NCBI GenBank assembly: GCA_030691295.1
Contig: JAUYEQ010000050.1
Span: 1 to 8,053 of the forward strand
Direction of reading: 5' to 3'
DNA length: 8,053 nt
Origin: Bacteroidota bacterium
Lineage (GTDB): Bacteria; Bacteroidota; Bacteroidia; Bacteroidales; Prolixibacteraceae
The notes below the pieces were generated by a model. It did not search any database, was not told the origin of the DNA, and saw only the letters and a list, made by a program, of their open reading frames with translations. Positions 1 through 6,536 of the stretch are shown here, one piece after another. A program made the translations under genes and the position numbers. Numbering within the stretch: the first letter of the stretch is position 1; every line of letters starts with the position of its first letter.

Positions 1-528
1 GGGCATTACAGCACAATCGGCAAAAACCAGAATTCCTTCATGTCCAAAATGTGGGTTCACAAACATCAGAAATGCTCCTGAAACAACACTCACGCCCGGC
101 ACGGTTTTTACATATTGTAGCGCTGGACGCAGCACATCTCCGGTTGCATTGATGGCGCCGGCCAATTCACCGTCAGCATCGCCGCTTTTGATCATCATTG
201 GCGCAAAATACAGCGGATCATTCAGCAACTCTAAAGCAGCTTCACGCGTCAGACCTTTTGATTTGCGGATTTCAACCATTAAATCGGCATACGCTTCCCT
301 TCTCTGGTCGGTTTTAGGATTAACAATTGTCGCACCCTCAATATTAACTCCGATCTCTGTGGCAGCCTGAATAATTTCTTCAGGATTTCCCAAAAGAATG
401 ATTTGTGCCAATTTCTGATTCAGAACAATTTCGGTTGCCCGTAAAGTTCTGGGTTCCGCTCCTTCAGGTAAAACTATCCTTTTCTGGTATTTCTGAGCGT
501 TTTGATAGACACGTTTTAAGATTTCCAT
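1..528 (-). CDS. pta: Phosphate acetyltransferase, N-terminal 176 residues (cut by window edge)
   Basis: The product interconverts acetyl-CoA plus phosphate with acetyl-phosphate plus CoA in the cytoplasm, the step next to acetate kinase in acetate formation or use. The start is the ATG at 528-526, and the frame is open to base 1, so about half of a usual protein of roughly 330 residues is present. Typical Pta stretches are visible: RIVLPEGAEPRTLRA at 17-31, IILLGNP at 43-49, DPLYFAPMMIKSGDADGELA at 104-123, GAINATGDVLRPAL at 124-137 and VSVVSGAFLM at 146-155. The catalytic region near the C-terminus lies outside the window. The protein begins directly at the Pta domain, so this is a stand-alone enzyme and not the C-terminal part of a malic enzyme fusion. 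Phosphate butyryltransferase is a less likely alternative from the same superfamily. No Shine-Dalgarno precedes the start (AAACTTTAAATCAACA-ATG), as is usual in Bacteroidota. Confidence 0.92.
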   Translation of the reverse strand, partial: MEILKRVYQNAQKYQKRIVLPEGAEPRTLRATEIVLNQKLAQIILLGNPEEIIQAATEIGVNIEGATIVNPKTDQRREAYADLMVEIRKSKGLTREAALELLNDPLYFAPMMIKSGDADGELAGAINATGDVLRPALQYVKTVPGVSVVSGAFLMFVNPHFGHEGILVFADCAVMP

Positions 529-569
529 TGTTGATTTAAAGTTTAAACTTTTAAGTAAAAAATTCGATA

Positions 570-577
570 CAAAAGTA
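570..577 (-). promoter_or_regulatory. Candidate -7 promoter element for pta
   Basis: Read on the minus strand these bases are TACTTTTG, a full match to the Bacteroidota primary-sigma -7 consensus TAnnTTTG. The element ends 41 bases before the pta ATG, which would give a leader of roughly 35 bases. No TTTG (-33 element) is seen at the expected 19-21 base spacing upstream, so the call rests on the -7 match and its position alone. Confidence 0.4.
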
Positions 578-720
578 CTTAAAATATGATGAGGAGTAGC
601 TTTAGTTTGCTAAATTTATTGGATAAACTGACAAAACACATGTATATAATGACACGAAAAATTGCCTTATGAATTATGGAACAATCGATTGCATTCACTT
701 TACAGAATGGTTTATTTGGC

Positions 721-728
721 TATTTTTG
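721..728 (+). promoter_or_regulatory. Possible -7 promoter element just before the dehydrogenase start
   Basis: TATTTTTG matches the Bacteroidota -7 consensus TAnnTTTG in full, but it ends only four bases before the ATG at 733. If it is used, transcription would begin at or beside the start codon and the message would be nearly leaderless. No TTTG -33 element is present near 697-702. In A/T-rich spacer sequence an eight-base degenerate match can occur by chance, so this is a weak call. Confidence 0.25.
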
Positions 729-732
729 AAGC

Positions 733-3654
733 ATGAAACCAACCGATCCGTTTTTACCGCTCAAACAATCCCTCGAAGGTGATGTGTTTACTGATCAGGT
801 GCAGAAAGTAATTTATGCCACCGATGCTTCGTCGTACCGCGAAATTCCGCAGGCTGTTACCCGCCCGAAAAACAAGGAAGACATTCGAAAAATCATTGCC
901 TTTGCGCGCCAGATGAGAACTTCTGTGATTCCGCGTGCCGGAGGAACTTCGCTGGCCGGACAAGTTGTTGGCTCCGGAATTGTGGCTGACATTTCGAAAT
1001 ACCTTAATAAAATTGGAGAATTGAACGTTGCAGAACGCTGGATTGAAGTGCAGCCGGGTGTTGTTCTGGCCGAACTGAATCTATTTCTTTCGAAGCATGG
1101 TTTGCAGTTTGCGCCTGAAACCTCAACTGCCAACCGCTGTTGCATAGGCGGAATGCTGGGCAATAATTCCTGCGGACTTCATTCGTTGATTTATGGCAGC
1201 ACCCGCGAACATATTCTGGAAGTGGAAGGCATTCTTTCGGACGGATCGGAAGTAATTTTCAAAGCGCTCACTACCGAAGAATTCGAAGCCAAATGTTTGG
1301 GAAATGCGGAACTTCTGGAGACTGAAATCTATCAAAACATTCAGGAGACACTTGCAGATCAATTCAATCAGCAGGAAATCAGAAACGAATTTCCTGACCC
1401 GAAAGTGACACGCCGAAACAACGGATACGCGCTGGATGTGCTGCTTGAAACTGATCCGTTCACCCGTAACGGCAAACCGTTTAACTTCTGCAAATTGCTG
1501 GCCGGAGCGGAAGGAACACTGCTATTTACAACCAAAATAAAGCTGAACCTGGTTCCGCTTCCGCCCAAATTTCAGGGATTGGTTTGCGCTCATTTCAAAA
1601 CTCTGGAAGATGCTTTTTATGGCAATATTGTTGCTTTACGTCATTTTCCGGATGCAATTGAACTAACCGACGACATTATCCTGAATTGCACACTCCAAAA
1701 CGTTGAACAGCGAAAAAACCGCTTTTTCATTGAAGGAAATCCAAAAGCAATTTTAACGATTGAATTCTCTTCCGATTCAGAAGATGAAATTCAGGAAAAA
1801 GCCCAAAAACTGGAAGAAGAGCTCCGGAATGAAGGATTTGGTTATCATTTTCAGCTTTTTACCGACAAGGAGAGCATCCGGAAAATATGGGAACTCCGGA
1901 AGGCCGGACTGGGCTTGCTTTCCAATATTCCGGGCGACAAACGAAATGTGACAGTGATTGAGGACACTGCGGTTGCGCCAGATGTTTTGCCTGAATACAT
2001 CCGCGAATTTGATCAGATCATCGCTCGCTACGGATTGACCTGTGTTTATTACGGACACATTGCCACCGGCGAACTACACCTTCGTCCGCTCCTGAATTTA
2101 AAAGATTCGGAAGATGTCAAAATCTATCATTCGCTGGCAAAAGAAGTTGCCCAACTGGTAAAAAAATTCCGTGGTTCGCTGAGCGGTGAGCACGGCGATG
2201 GCCGGTTGCGCGGTGAATTTATCCCGCTGATGCTCGGCCAGCACAATTACGAACTGATACGCAAGCTGAAATACACCTGGGATCCGCAAAATATTCTGAA
2301 CCCGGGCAAAATTGTGGACACACCGCCCATCACCAAAGATTTACGAATTTTGATGGGGCAGCCGTATTTCAAGGCCAGCACTTTGTTTGATTATTCGCCC
2401 CACGGCGATTTGCTGCGTTCAGTGGAAATGTGCAACGGATCGGGTGACTGCCGCAAAAGCAACCTGATTGGCGGAACAATGTGCCCATCGTACATGGCCA
2501 CCCGCGACGAAGATAAAACAACCCGGGCCCGCGCCAACGTCTTGCGCGAATACCTGACCCGACCACAAAAAGCCAATGTGTTTGATTCGGAAGAAGTGAT
2601 GCAAGTGTTGGATCTTTGTCTGTCGTGCAAAGCCTGCAAATCGGAATGCCCGTCGAACATCGACATGGCCAAGTTCAAGGCTGAATTTTTGCAGCAATAT
2701 TACGACCAGCATGGTTTCCCGATGCGTTCGTTACTGATTGCGTATTTGCCGCGGATCAACAAAACGGGGATGGTTTTCCGCTCGATTACCAACCTGATTA
2801 CCTCAACCAAACTGTTTAAAAAAGCGATTGGTTTTGCTCCGGAGAGGAAAATTCCTGAATTATCAAAACTAAGTTTGCGAAAATGGTACCGTAAACCAAT
2901 ATTGCTGGGCAAAGAAAAAATTTGGAAAGTATATCTGTTTGCCGACGAGTTTACCAATTTCAACGAAAGCCACATCGGGATAAAAACCATTTTACTGCTG
3001 AATAAATTGGGCTACGAAGTCGTCATTCCAAAACATCTGGAAAGCGGACGAACCTACCTCTCGAAAGGATTGCTGCGCAAAGCAAAACAAATCGCTAATT
3101 TCAATGTCAGCCAGCTCTCCGGAATGATTTCGGAAGAAACGCCGATGATCGGGATTGAACCGTCAACTATATTGACTTTCAGGGACGAATATCCGGAACT
3201 GGTTGAAAAGCCACTTCAGGAAAGAGCAAAAAAATTAGCCAAAAATGCGCTGATGCTGGAAGAATTTCTGGTTCAGGAAATGGAGAAAGGAAACATCCGG
3301 AGCGAACAGTTTTGTACAGACACAAAAGTCATTAAACTACATGGACATTGCCAGCAAAAAGCGGTGGCCTCTACCCTACCCACCCGAAAAATGCTTGAAC
3401 TACCAGTCAACTATACTGTTCAGGAAATAAAAAGCGGTTGCTGCGGAATGGCAGGTTCGTTTGGTTACGAAAAAGAACATTACGAACTAAGTATGCAAAT
3501 TGGCGAACTCGATTTATTTCCGGCTGTCAGGAAATCAACTTCTGAAGAAATTGTTGCCGCTCCGGGAACTTCCTGCCGCCATCATATAGAGGATGGAACA
3601 GGGAGAAAAGTTTTGCATCCGGTGGAGGTGCTGTGGGATGCGGTGGTGAAATAG
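733..3654 (+). CDS. FAD-linked D-2-hydroxyacid dehydrogenase fused to Fe-S/CCG module (YdiJ-like)
   Basis: The 973-residue protein probably oxidises a D-2-hydroxyacid (D-lactate or D-2-hydroxyglutarate) at FAD and passes electrons through iron-sulfur clusters to a membrane or soluble acceptor. No signal peptide or membrane helix is seen. The FAD_binding_4 (PCMH) domain spans about 30-275, with PRAGGTSLAGQ at 67-77 and GGMLGNNSCG at 139-148. The FAD-oxidase C-terminal domain spans about 275-530: WELRK at 386-390, GHIATGELHLRP at 441-452 and SGEHGDG at 484-490. By alignment with D-2-hydroxyglutarate dehydrogenase, H442, H449 and E486 would be metal ligands (inference). A ferredoxin-like region follows, with C567/C573/C584 and a canonical CxxCxxCxxxCP at 629-640. 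CCG-type sequence comes last: a degenerate first half near 734-830, then HGHCQQKA 870-877, SGCCGMAGSFGYE 901-913 and C948. Length and domain order match E. coli YdiJ (about 1018 residues). Substrate is not determined by sequence. Start chosen at 733; no Shine-Dalgarno. Confidence 0.9.
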   Translation: MKPTDPFLPLKQSLEGDVFTDQVQKVIYATDASSYREIPQAVTRPKNKEDIRKIIAFARQMRTSVIPRAGGTSLAGQVVGSGIVADISKYLNKIGELNVAERWIEVQPGVVLAELNLFLSKHGLQFAPETSTANRCCIGGMLGNNSCGLHSLIYGSTREHILEVEGILSDGSEVIFKALTTEEFEAKCLGNAELLETEIYQNIQETLADQFNQQEIRNEFPDPKVTRRNNGYALDVLLETDPFTRNGKPFNFCKLLAGAEGTLLFTTKIKLNLVPLPPKFQGLVCAHFKTLEDAFYGNIVALRHFPDAIELTDDIILNCTLQNVEQRKNRFFIEGNPKAILTIEFSSDSEDEIQEKAQKLEEELRNEGFGYHFQLFTDKESIRKIWELRKAGLGLLSNIPGDKRNVTVIEDTAVAPDVLPEYIREFDQIIARYGLTCVYYGHIATGELHLRPLLNLKDSEDVKIYHSLAKEVAQLVKKFRGSLSGEHGDGRLRGEFIPLMLGQHNYELIRKLKYTWDPQNILNPGKIVDTPPITKDLRILMGQPYFKASTLFDYSPHGDLLRSVEMCNGSGDCRKSNLIGGTMCPSYMATRDEDKTTRARANVLREYLTRPQKANVFDSEEVMQVLDLCLSCKACKSECPSNIDMAKFKAEFLQQYYDQHGFPMRSLLIAYLPRINKTGMVFRSITNLITSTKLFKKAIGFAPERKIPELSKLSLRKWYRKPILLGKEKIWKVYLFADEFTNFNESHIGIKTILLLNKLGYEVVIPKHLESGRTYLSKGLLRKAKQIANFNVSQLSGMISEETPMIGIEPSTILTFRDEYPELVEKPLQERAKKLAKNALMLEEFLVQEMEKGNIRSEQFCTDTKVIKLHGHCQQKAVASTLPTRKMLELPVNYTVQEIKSGCCGMAGSFGYEKEHYELSMQIGELDLFPAVRKSTSEEIVAAPGTSCRHHIEDGTGRKVLHPVEVLWDAVVK

Positions 3655-3708
3655 TTTTGTAGAGACGCGATTAATCGCGTCTCTACGATTAATCGCGTCT
3701 CTACAAAA
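3655..3708. repeat. Palindromic REP-like intergenic repeat with tandem half-copy
   Basis: A perfect 28-base palindrome (half-site GTAGAGACGCGATT) occupies 3659-3686. Its last 18 bases, GATTAATCGCGTCTCTAC (3669-3686), are repeated directly and without a gap at 3687-3704. Because of that, 3655-3676 is also a perfect 22-base inverted repeat of 3687-3708 around a 10-base loop, so two mutually exclusive hairpins can form. It starts one base after the stop codon of the dehydrogenase and ends 10 bases before the stop of the convergent peptidase gene. I recall very similar GTAGAGACGCG...CGCGTCTCTAC palindromes as dispersed intergenic repeats in Bacteroidota and cyanobacteria, but cannot check that here. 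Neither strand shows a U-run directly after the stem, so it is not a textbook intrinsic terminator, although it could still limit read-through between the two genes. Confidence 0.85.
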
Positions 3709-3718
3709 AATCGTTTTA

Positions 3719-5848
3719 TTATTTTGTTATTCCTTCCAGCTTAAATAAGAATGCAAAATTCAATGCAACATCCTTCAGGTAATCGAATCGCCCGCTTGCG
3801 CCGCCATGACCATATTCCATGTTGGTTTTAAGCAACAGTAAATTTTTATCAGTTTTCATTTCACGAAGTTTGGCAACCCATTTGGCCGGTTCGAAATATT
3901 GCACCTGACTATCGTGCAACCCGGTTGTAACCAGCATATTCGGATAGTCTTTATTTTCAATATTTTCGTAGGGGCTGTAGCTTTTCATGTAGAAATAAGC
4001 ATCCTTGTCTTTTGGATTTCCCCATTCATCAAACTCGTTGGTGGTAAGCGGAATACTTTCGTCCAACATGGTATTCACCACATCAACAAACGGAACTTGC
4101 GCAACAATGCCATTCCACATTTCAGGAGCCATATTTATTACTGCACCCATTAATAATCCACCGGCGCTTCCACCCATCGCATAAAGATGTTTGTTCGATG
4201 TATATTTTTCGGAAACCAGAAATTTACCGCAATCGATGAAGTCGTTAAACGTATTGATCTTTTTCATCAGCTTGCCGTCTTCGTACCACTGGCGGCCCAT
4301 TTCCTGCCCTCCACGTATGTGTGCAATTGCATATACAAAACCTCTGTCGAGCAAACTTAATCGGGTGCTATTAAAACTGGCGTCCATGCTGGCACCATAA
4401 CTTCCATAACCATAAAGCAATAAAGGCGCATTGCCATCCTTTTTAAACCCATTTTTGTACACCAGCGAAATAGGAACTCTGGTACCATCGTTTGCTGTTG
4501 CATACAATCTTTCGGTAGTATAATCGGCTGAATTATAGCCACCCAGCACTTCCTGCTGTTTTTTCAGGATTTTTACTTTGGAATCCATTTCGTAATCGTA
4601 TGTCGATGATGGCGTGGTAAGCGAGGTGTAGTTGTATCGCAAAGTCGTGCAGTTGTATTCAGGATTAGCGCCAAAATTGGCGGAATAAGCTGGTTCACCA
4701 AAATCAATGAAATGTTCGGAATTGTCTTTCAAACTTCTGATCCGCAGTTTTACCAAACCGTCCTTGCGCTCATTAATTACGATGAAGTCCTCGAATTCCT
4801 GAACACTTTGAAGCAATACATCGTTACGGACAGGAATAACTTCTTTCCAGCCTGAAACCTCCGTTTTTTCCAAAGGACATTCCATTAGTTTAAAGTTTTT
4901 TGCATCGTCTTTATTGGTGCGAATCAGGAACTTGTCAGATAAGGTAATTACATTGTACAATACATCTTTCATCCGGGGCTGAAAAACTTTGAATGAATCA
5001 TTGGGTTTCGCGGCTTCAATCATTCGGTATTCCGACGACATGGTTGCCTGAGAAACAATGAAAATGTATTTGTTATTCTTACTTTTACCGACACCGATGT
5101 AATTACTTTTATCTTTTTCTTCATATACCAGAACATCTGTTGCAGCATCAGTTCCAAGGGTATGACGCTGAATTTTTTCAGACAAAAGTGTAACCGGATT
5201 TTTGGCAGTATAGAAGATCGTCTTATTATCGTTTGCCCAACAAGGGTCGCCTTCTGTATTTTCAATCACATCTTTCAATAATTCGCCTGTTTCAAGGTTT
5301 TTTACATAAATGGCATATTGCCTTCTGCTCACTAAATCAACCCCATACGCCAACAGTTTATTGTCTTCGCTAATACTAAATCCTGTTGCCGAATAATAGG
5401 AATGACCTTCAGCCAACTGATCTACATCGAGTAAAACTTCTTCAGGAGCATCCAACGATCCCTTTTTCCGGCAATATTTATAGTATTGCTGGCCATCTTC
5501 GGTACGGGTATAATAGAAATAACCGTTTTTAAAAACCGGTACACTCTCGTCTTTCTCTTTAATTCGGGCTTTCATTTCAGTAAATAAATTCTCCTGAAAG
5601 GTTTTTGTACTGCTCATTACCTCATCCAGATATGTATTTTCTGCTGTCAGATAATTTACCACATTGGTACTGTCGGGGCCTTTACCAAAGAAATCGTACA
5701 TCCAGTAATAGTTGTCCAAAACTTTGTCGCCGTGAATGTCGCGCCAATGTTCTTTTTTTTCGGCAACCGGAGCTTTTACCGGCTGAAATTGTGTGCATGA
5801 ACTCATCATATAAAAGAATATAATTAAAAAGAGGATTGTTTTTCTCAT
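3719..5848 (-). CDS. ptrB: Oligopeptidase B, S9A family serine peptidase, predicted lipoprotein
   Basis: The 709-residue protein should cleave short peptides after basic residues. The N-terminal beta-propeller region begins at HWRDIHGDKVLDNYYWM (34-50) and the alpha/beta-hydrolase domain covers about 440-705. The catalytic triad is readable: S561 in GGSAGG (559-564), D646 in TTGLHDSQVQYFEPAKW (641-657) and H681 in EYGHGG. The stretch LTTNEFDEWGNP (601-612) corresponds to the acidic S1 region that gives oligopeptidase B its Arg/Lys preference; E605 and D607 would align with its two glutamates (inference). I place the start at 5848, not at the upstream in-frame ATG at 5929, because MRKTILFLIIFFYMMSSC is a lipoprotein signal with lipidated C18, and the 27 upstream residues would bury it. 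Lipidation puts the enzyme in the periplasm or on the outer membrane, unlike the signal-less E. coli enzyme. The gene is convergent with the dehydrogenase. Confidence 0.93.
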   Translation of the reverse strand: MRKTILFLIIFFYMMSSCTQFQPVKAPVAEKKEHWRDIHGDKVLDNYYWMYDFFGKGPDSTNVVNYLTAENTYLDEVMSSTKTFQENLFTEMKARIKEKDESVPVFKNGYFYYTRTEDGQQYYKYCRKKGSLDAPEEVLLDVDQLAEGHSYYSATGFSISEDNKLLAYGVDLVSRRQYAIYVKNLETGELLKDVIENTEGDPCWANDNKTIFYTAKNPVTLLSEKIQRHTLGTDAATDVLVYEEKDKSNYIGVGKSKNNKYIFIVSQATMSSEYRMIEAAKPNDSFKVFQPRMKDVLYNVITLSDKFLIRTNKDDAKNFKLMECPLEKTEVSGWKEVIPVRNDVLLQSVQEFEDFIVINERKDGLVKLRIRSLKDNSEHFIDFGEPAYSANFGANPEYNCTTLRYNYTSLTTPSSTYDYEMDSKVKILKKQQEVLGGYNSADYTTERLYATANDGTRVPISLVYKNGFKKDGNAPLLLYGYGSYGASMDASFNSTRLSLLDRGFVYAIAHIRGGQEMGRQWYEDGKLMKKINTFNDFIDCGKFLVSEKYTSNKHLYAMGGSAGGLLMGAVINMAPEMWNGIVAQVPFVDVVNTMLDESIPLTTNEFDEWGNPKDKDAYFYMKSYSPYENIENKDYPNMLVTTGLHDSQVQYFEPAKWVAKLREMKTDKNLLLLKTNMEYGHGGASGRFDYLKDVALNFAFLFKLEGITK

Positions 5849-6016
5849 AACCTGGTGAATTAAGGATATAAATAAATTGGTTGTTTTGACGAACATACAA
5901 AAAAAACGGACATTGCCATAATACAACATTGGAATCTTGCATCGCAGACAATCAATTTGTGAAAAACCTCATCTTAAAGAGAGTTGCATGGATAACTGAT
6001 TCGATGTGAAGTTCAA

Positions 6017-6421
6017 TTACCTCAATATAAAAGGTACGATCATCGCTATCACTCCGGTAAAAACGACCACCAGAATAAACAGGTTATACCTCAGGTTATA
6101 ATTTTCGAGCAGTGAAGAATCGTAATACTTATCCACATTCTGGTCTTTATACATGCTGATTAAACCTTTCAGCAGTTTCGCGCGTGTTTCCTTTCCTTTC
6201 ATCAATCCAATGACCACTACCAGATTGACCAAAATAATGAGAACGACAAATACAAACATGACGATTAAAGTTGAAGAGCTTGTCCGTGATTCTTTTGACA
6301 TGCCTGAATTCACTGCCAGGGTAATCAGGTTAAGAAATATCGATGTCAGAATAAAGATGATATCCGTTCGGGTATTCTGTTGTAATTCTGACGTAATGTG
6401 GTTGTGTACATGTTCGATCAT
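6017..6421 (-). CDS. Unrecognised three-helix membrane protein
   Basis: I do not recognise this 134-residue family. Visible features are a short polar N-terminus rich in His and Gln (EHVHNHITSELQQNTRTD, 3-20), a hydrophobic helix at about 21-37, a polar loop with several Ser and Thr (39-51), a second helix at about 52-73, a charged segment GKETRAKLLKGL plus MYKDQNVDKYYDSSLLENYN (76-109), and a third helix at about 112-132 ending with FILR. There is no cleavable signal peptide, so it should be an inner-membrane protein. The start is set at 6421, not at the in-frame ATG at 6469, because a perfect Shine-Dalgarno sits nine bases before 6421 and would otherwise lie inside the coding region. It is separated by 115 bases from the TPR gene upstream and 168 bases from the peptidase gene downstream, so it may be a single-gene unit. 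Confidence 0.8.
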   Translation of the reverse strand: MIEHVHNHITSELQQNTRTDIIFILTSIFLNLITLAVNSGMSKESRTSSSTLIVMFVFVVLIILVNLVVVIGLMKGKETRAKLLKGLISMYKDQNVDKYYDSSLLENYNLRYNLFILVVVFTGVIAMIVPFILR

Positions 6422-6430
6422 GATTTTGGT

Positions 6431-6440
6431 ACCTCCTTTT
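6431..6440 (-). promoter_or_regulatory. Strong Shine-Dalgarno for the membrane-protein gene
   Basis: On the minus strand this reads AAAAGGAGGT. Nine of these bases (AAAGGAGGT) are complementary to the ACCTCCTTT end of 16S rRNA, and nine bases separate it from the ATG at 6421. It decides the start of this gene. None of the other five genes in the window has a comparable site, which fits the general lack of Shine-Dalgarno use in Bacteroidota and makes this one stand out. Confidence 0.85.
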
Positions 6441-6536
6441 AATACATTAAAATTGAACAACTTAATCACTTAAACAGTGAAGTTTCAAAATAAAATATTC
6501 CAGAGAAAGAGAGATTAACAAACGCTGTAAAAGTGT

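Noticed and set aside
149..370. Plus-strand open frame of 73 codons
   Set aside because: It lies antisense within pta, has low-complexity composition, and shows no recognisable domain or start signal.
2391..2990. Several overlapping minus-strand open frames of about 95 codons
   Set aside because: They are antisense to the iron-sulfur and following regions of the dehydrogenase, whose reading frame is confirmed by cluster motifs.
3655..3708. Intrinsic terminator or minimal CRISPR repeat
   Set aside because: No U-run follows the stem on either strand, and the repeat units abut with no spacers, so neither label fits; kept as a REP-like repeat.
5849..5929. N-terminal extension of the oligopeptidase to the ATG at 5929
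   Set aside because: It would add 27 residues ahead of a clear lipoprotein signal peptide and leave the lipobox internal; the ATG at 5848 gives a normal signal.
6422..6469. N-terminal extension of the membrane protein to the ATG at 6469
   Set aside because: The perfect Shine-Dalgarno at 6431-6440 lies inside this stretch and is correctly spaced for the ATG at 6421.
6153..6473. Plus-strand open frame of 106 codons
   Set aside because: It is antisense to the three-helix membrane protein, whose Shine-Dalgarno and hydrophobic pattern show which strand is coding.
6466..6480. Small inverted repeat TCACT/AGTGA near 6466-6480 as a terminator after the TPR gene
   Set aside because: The stem is only five pairs, A/T-rich and without a following U-run.
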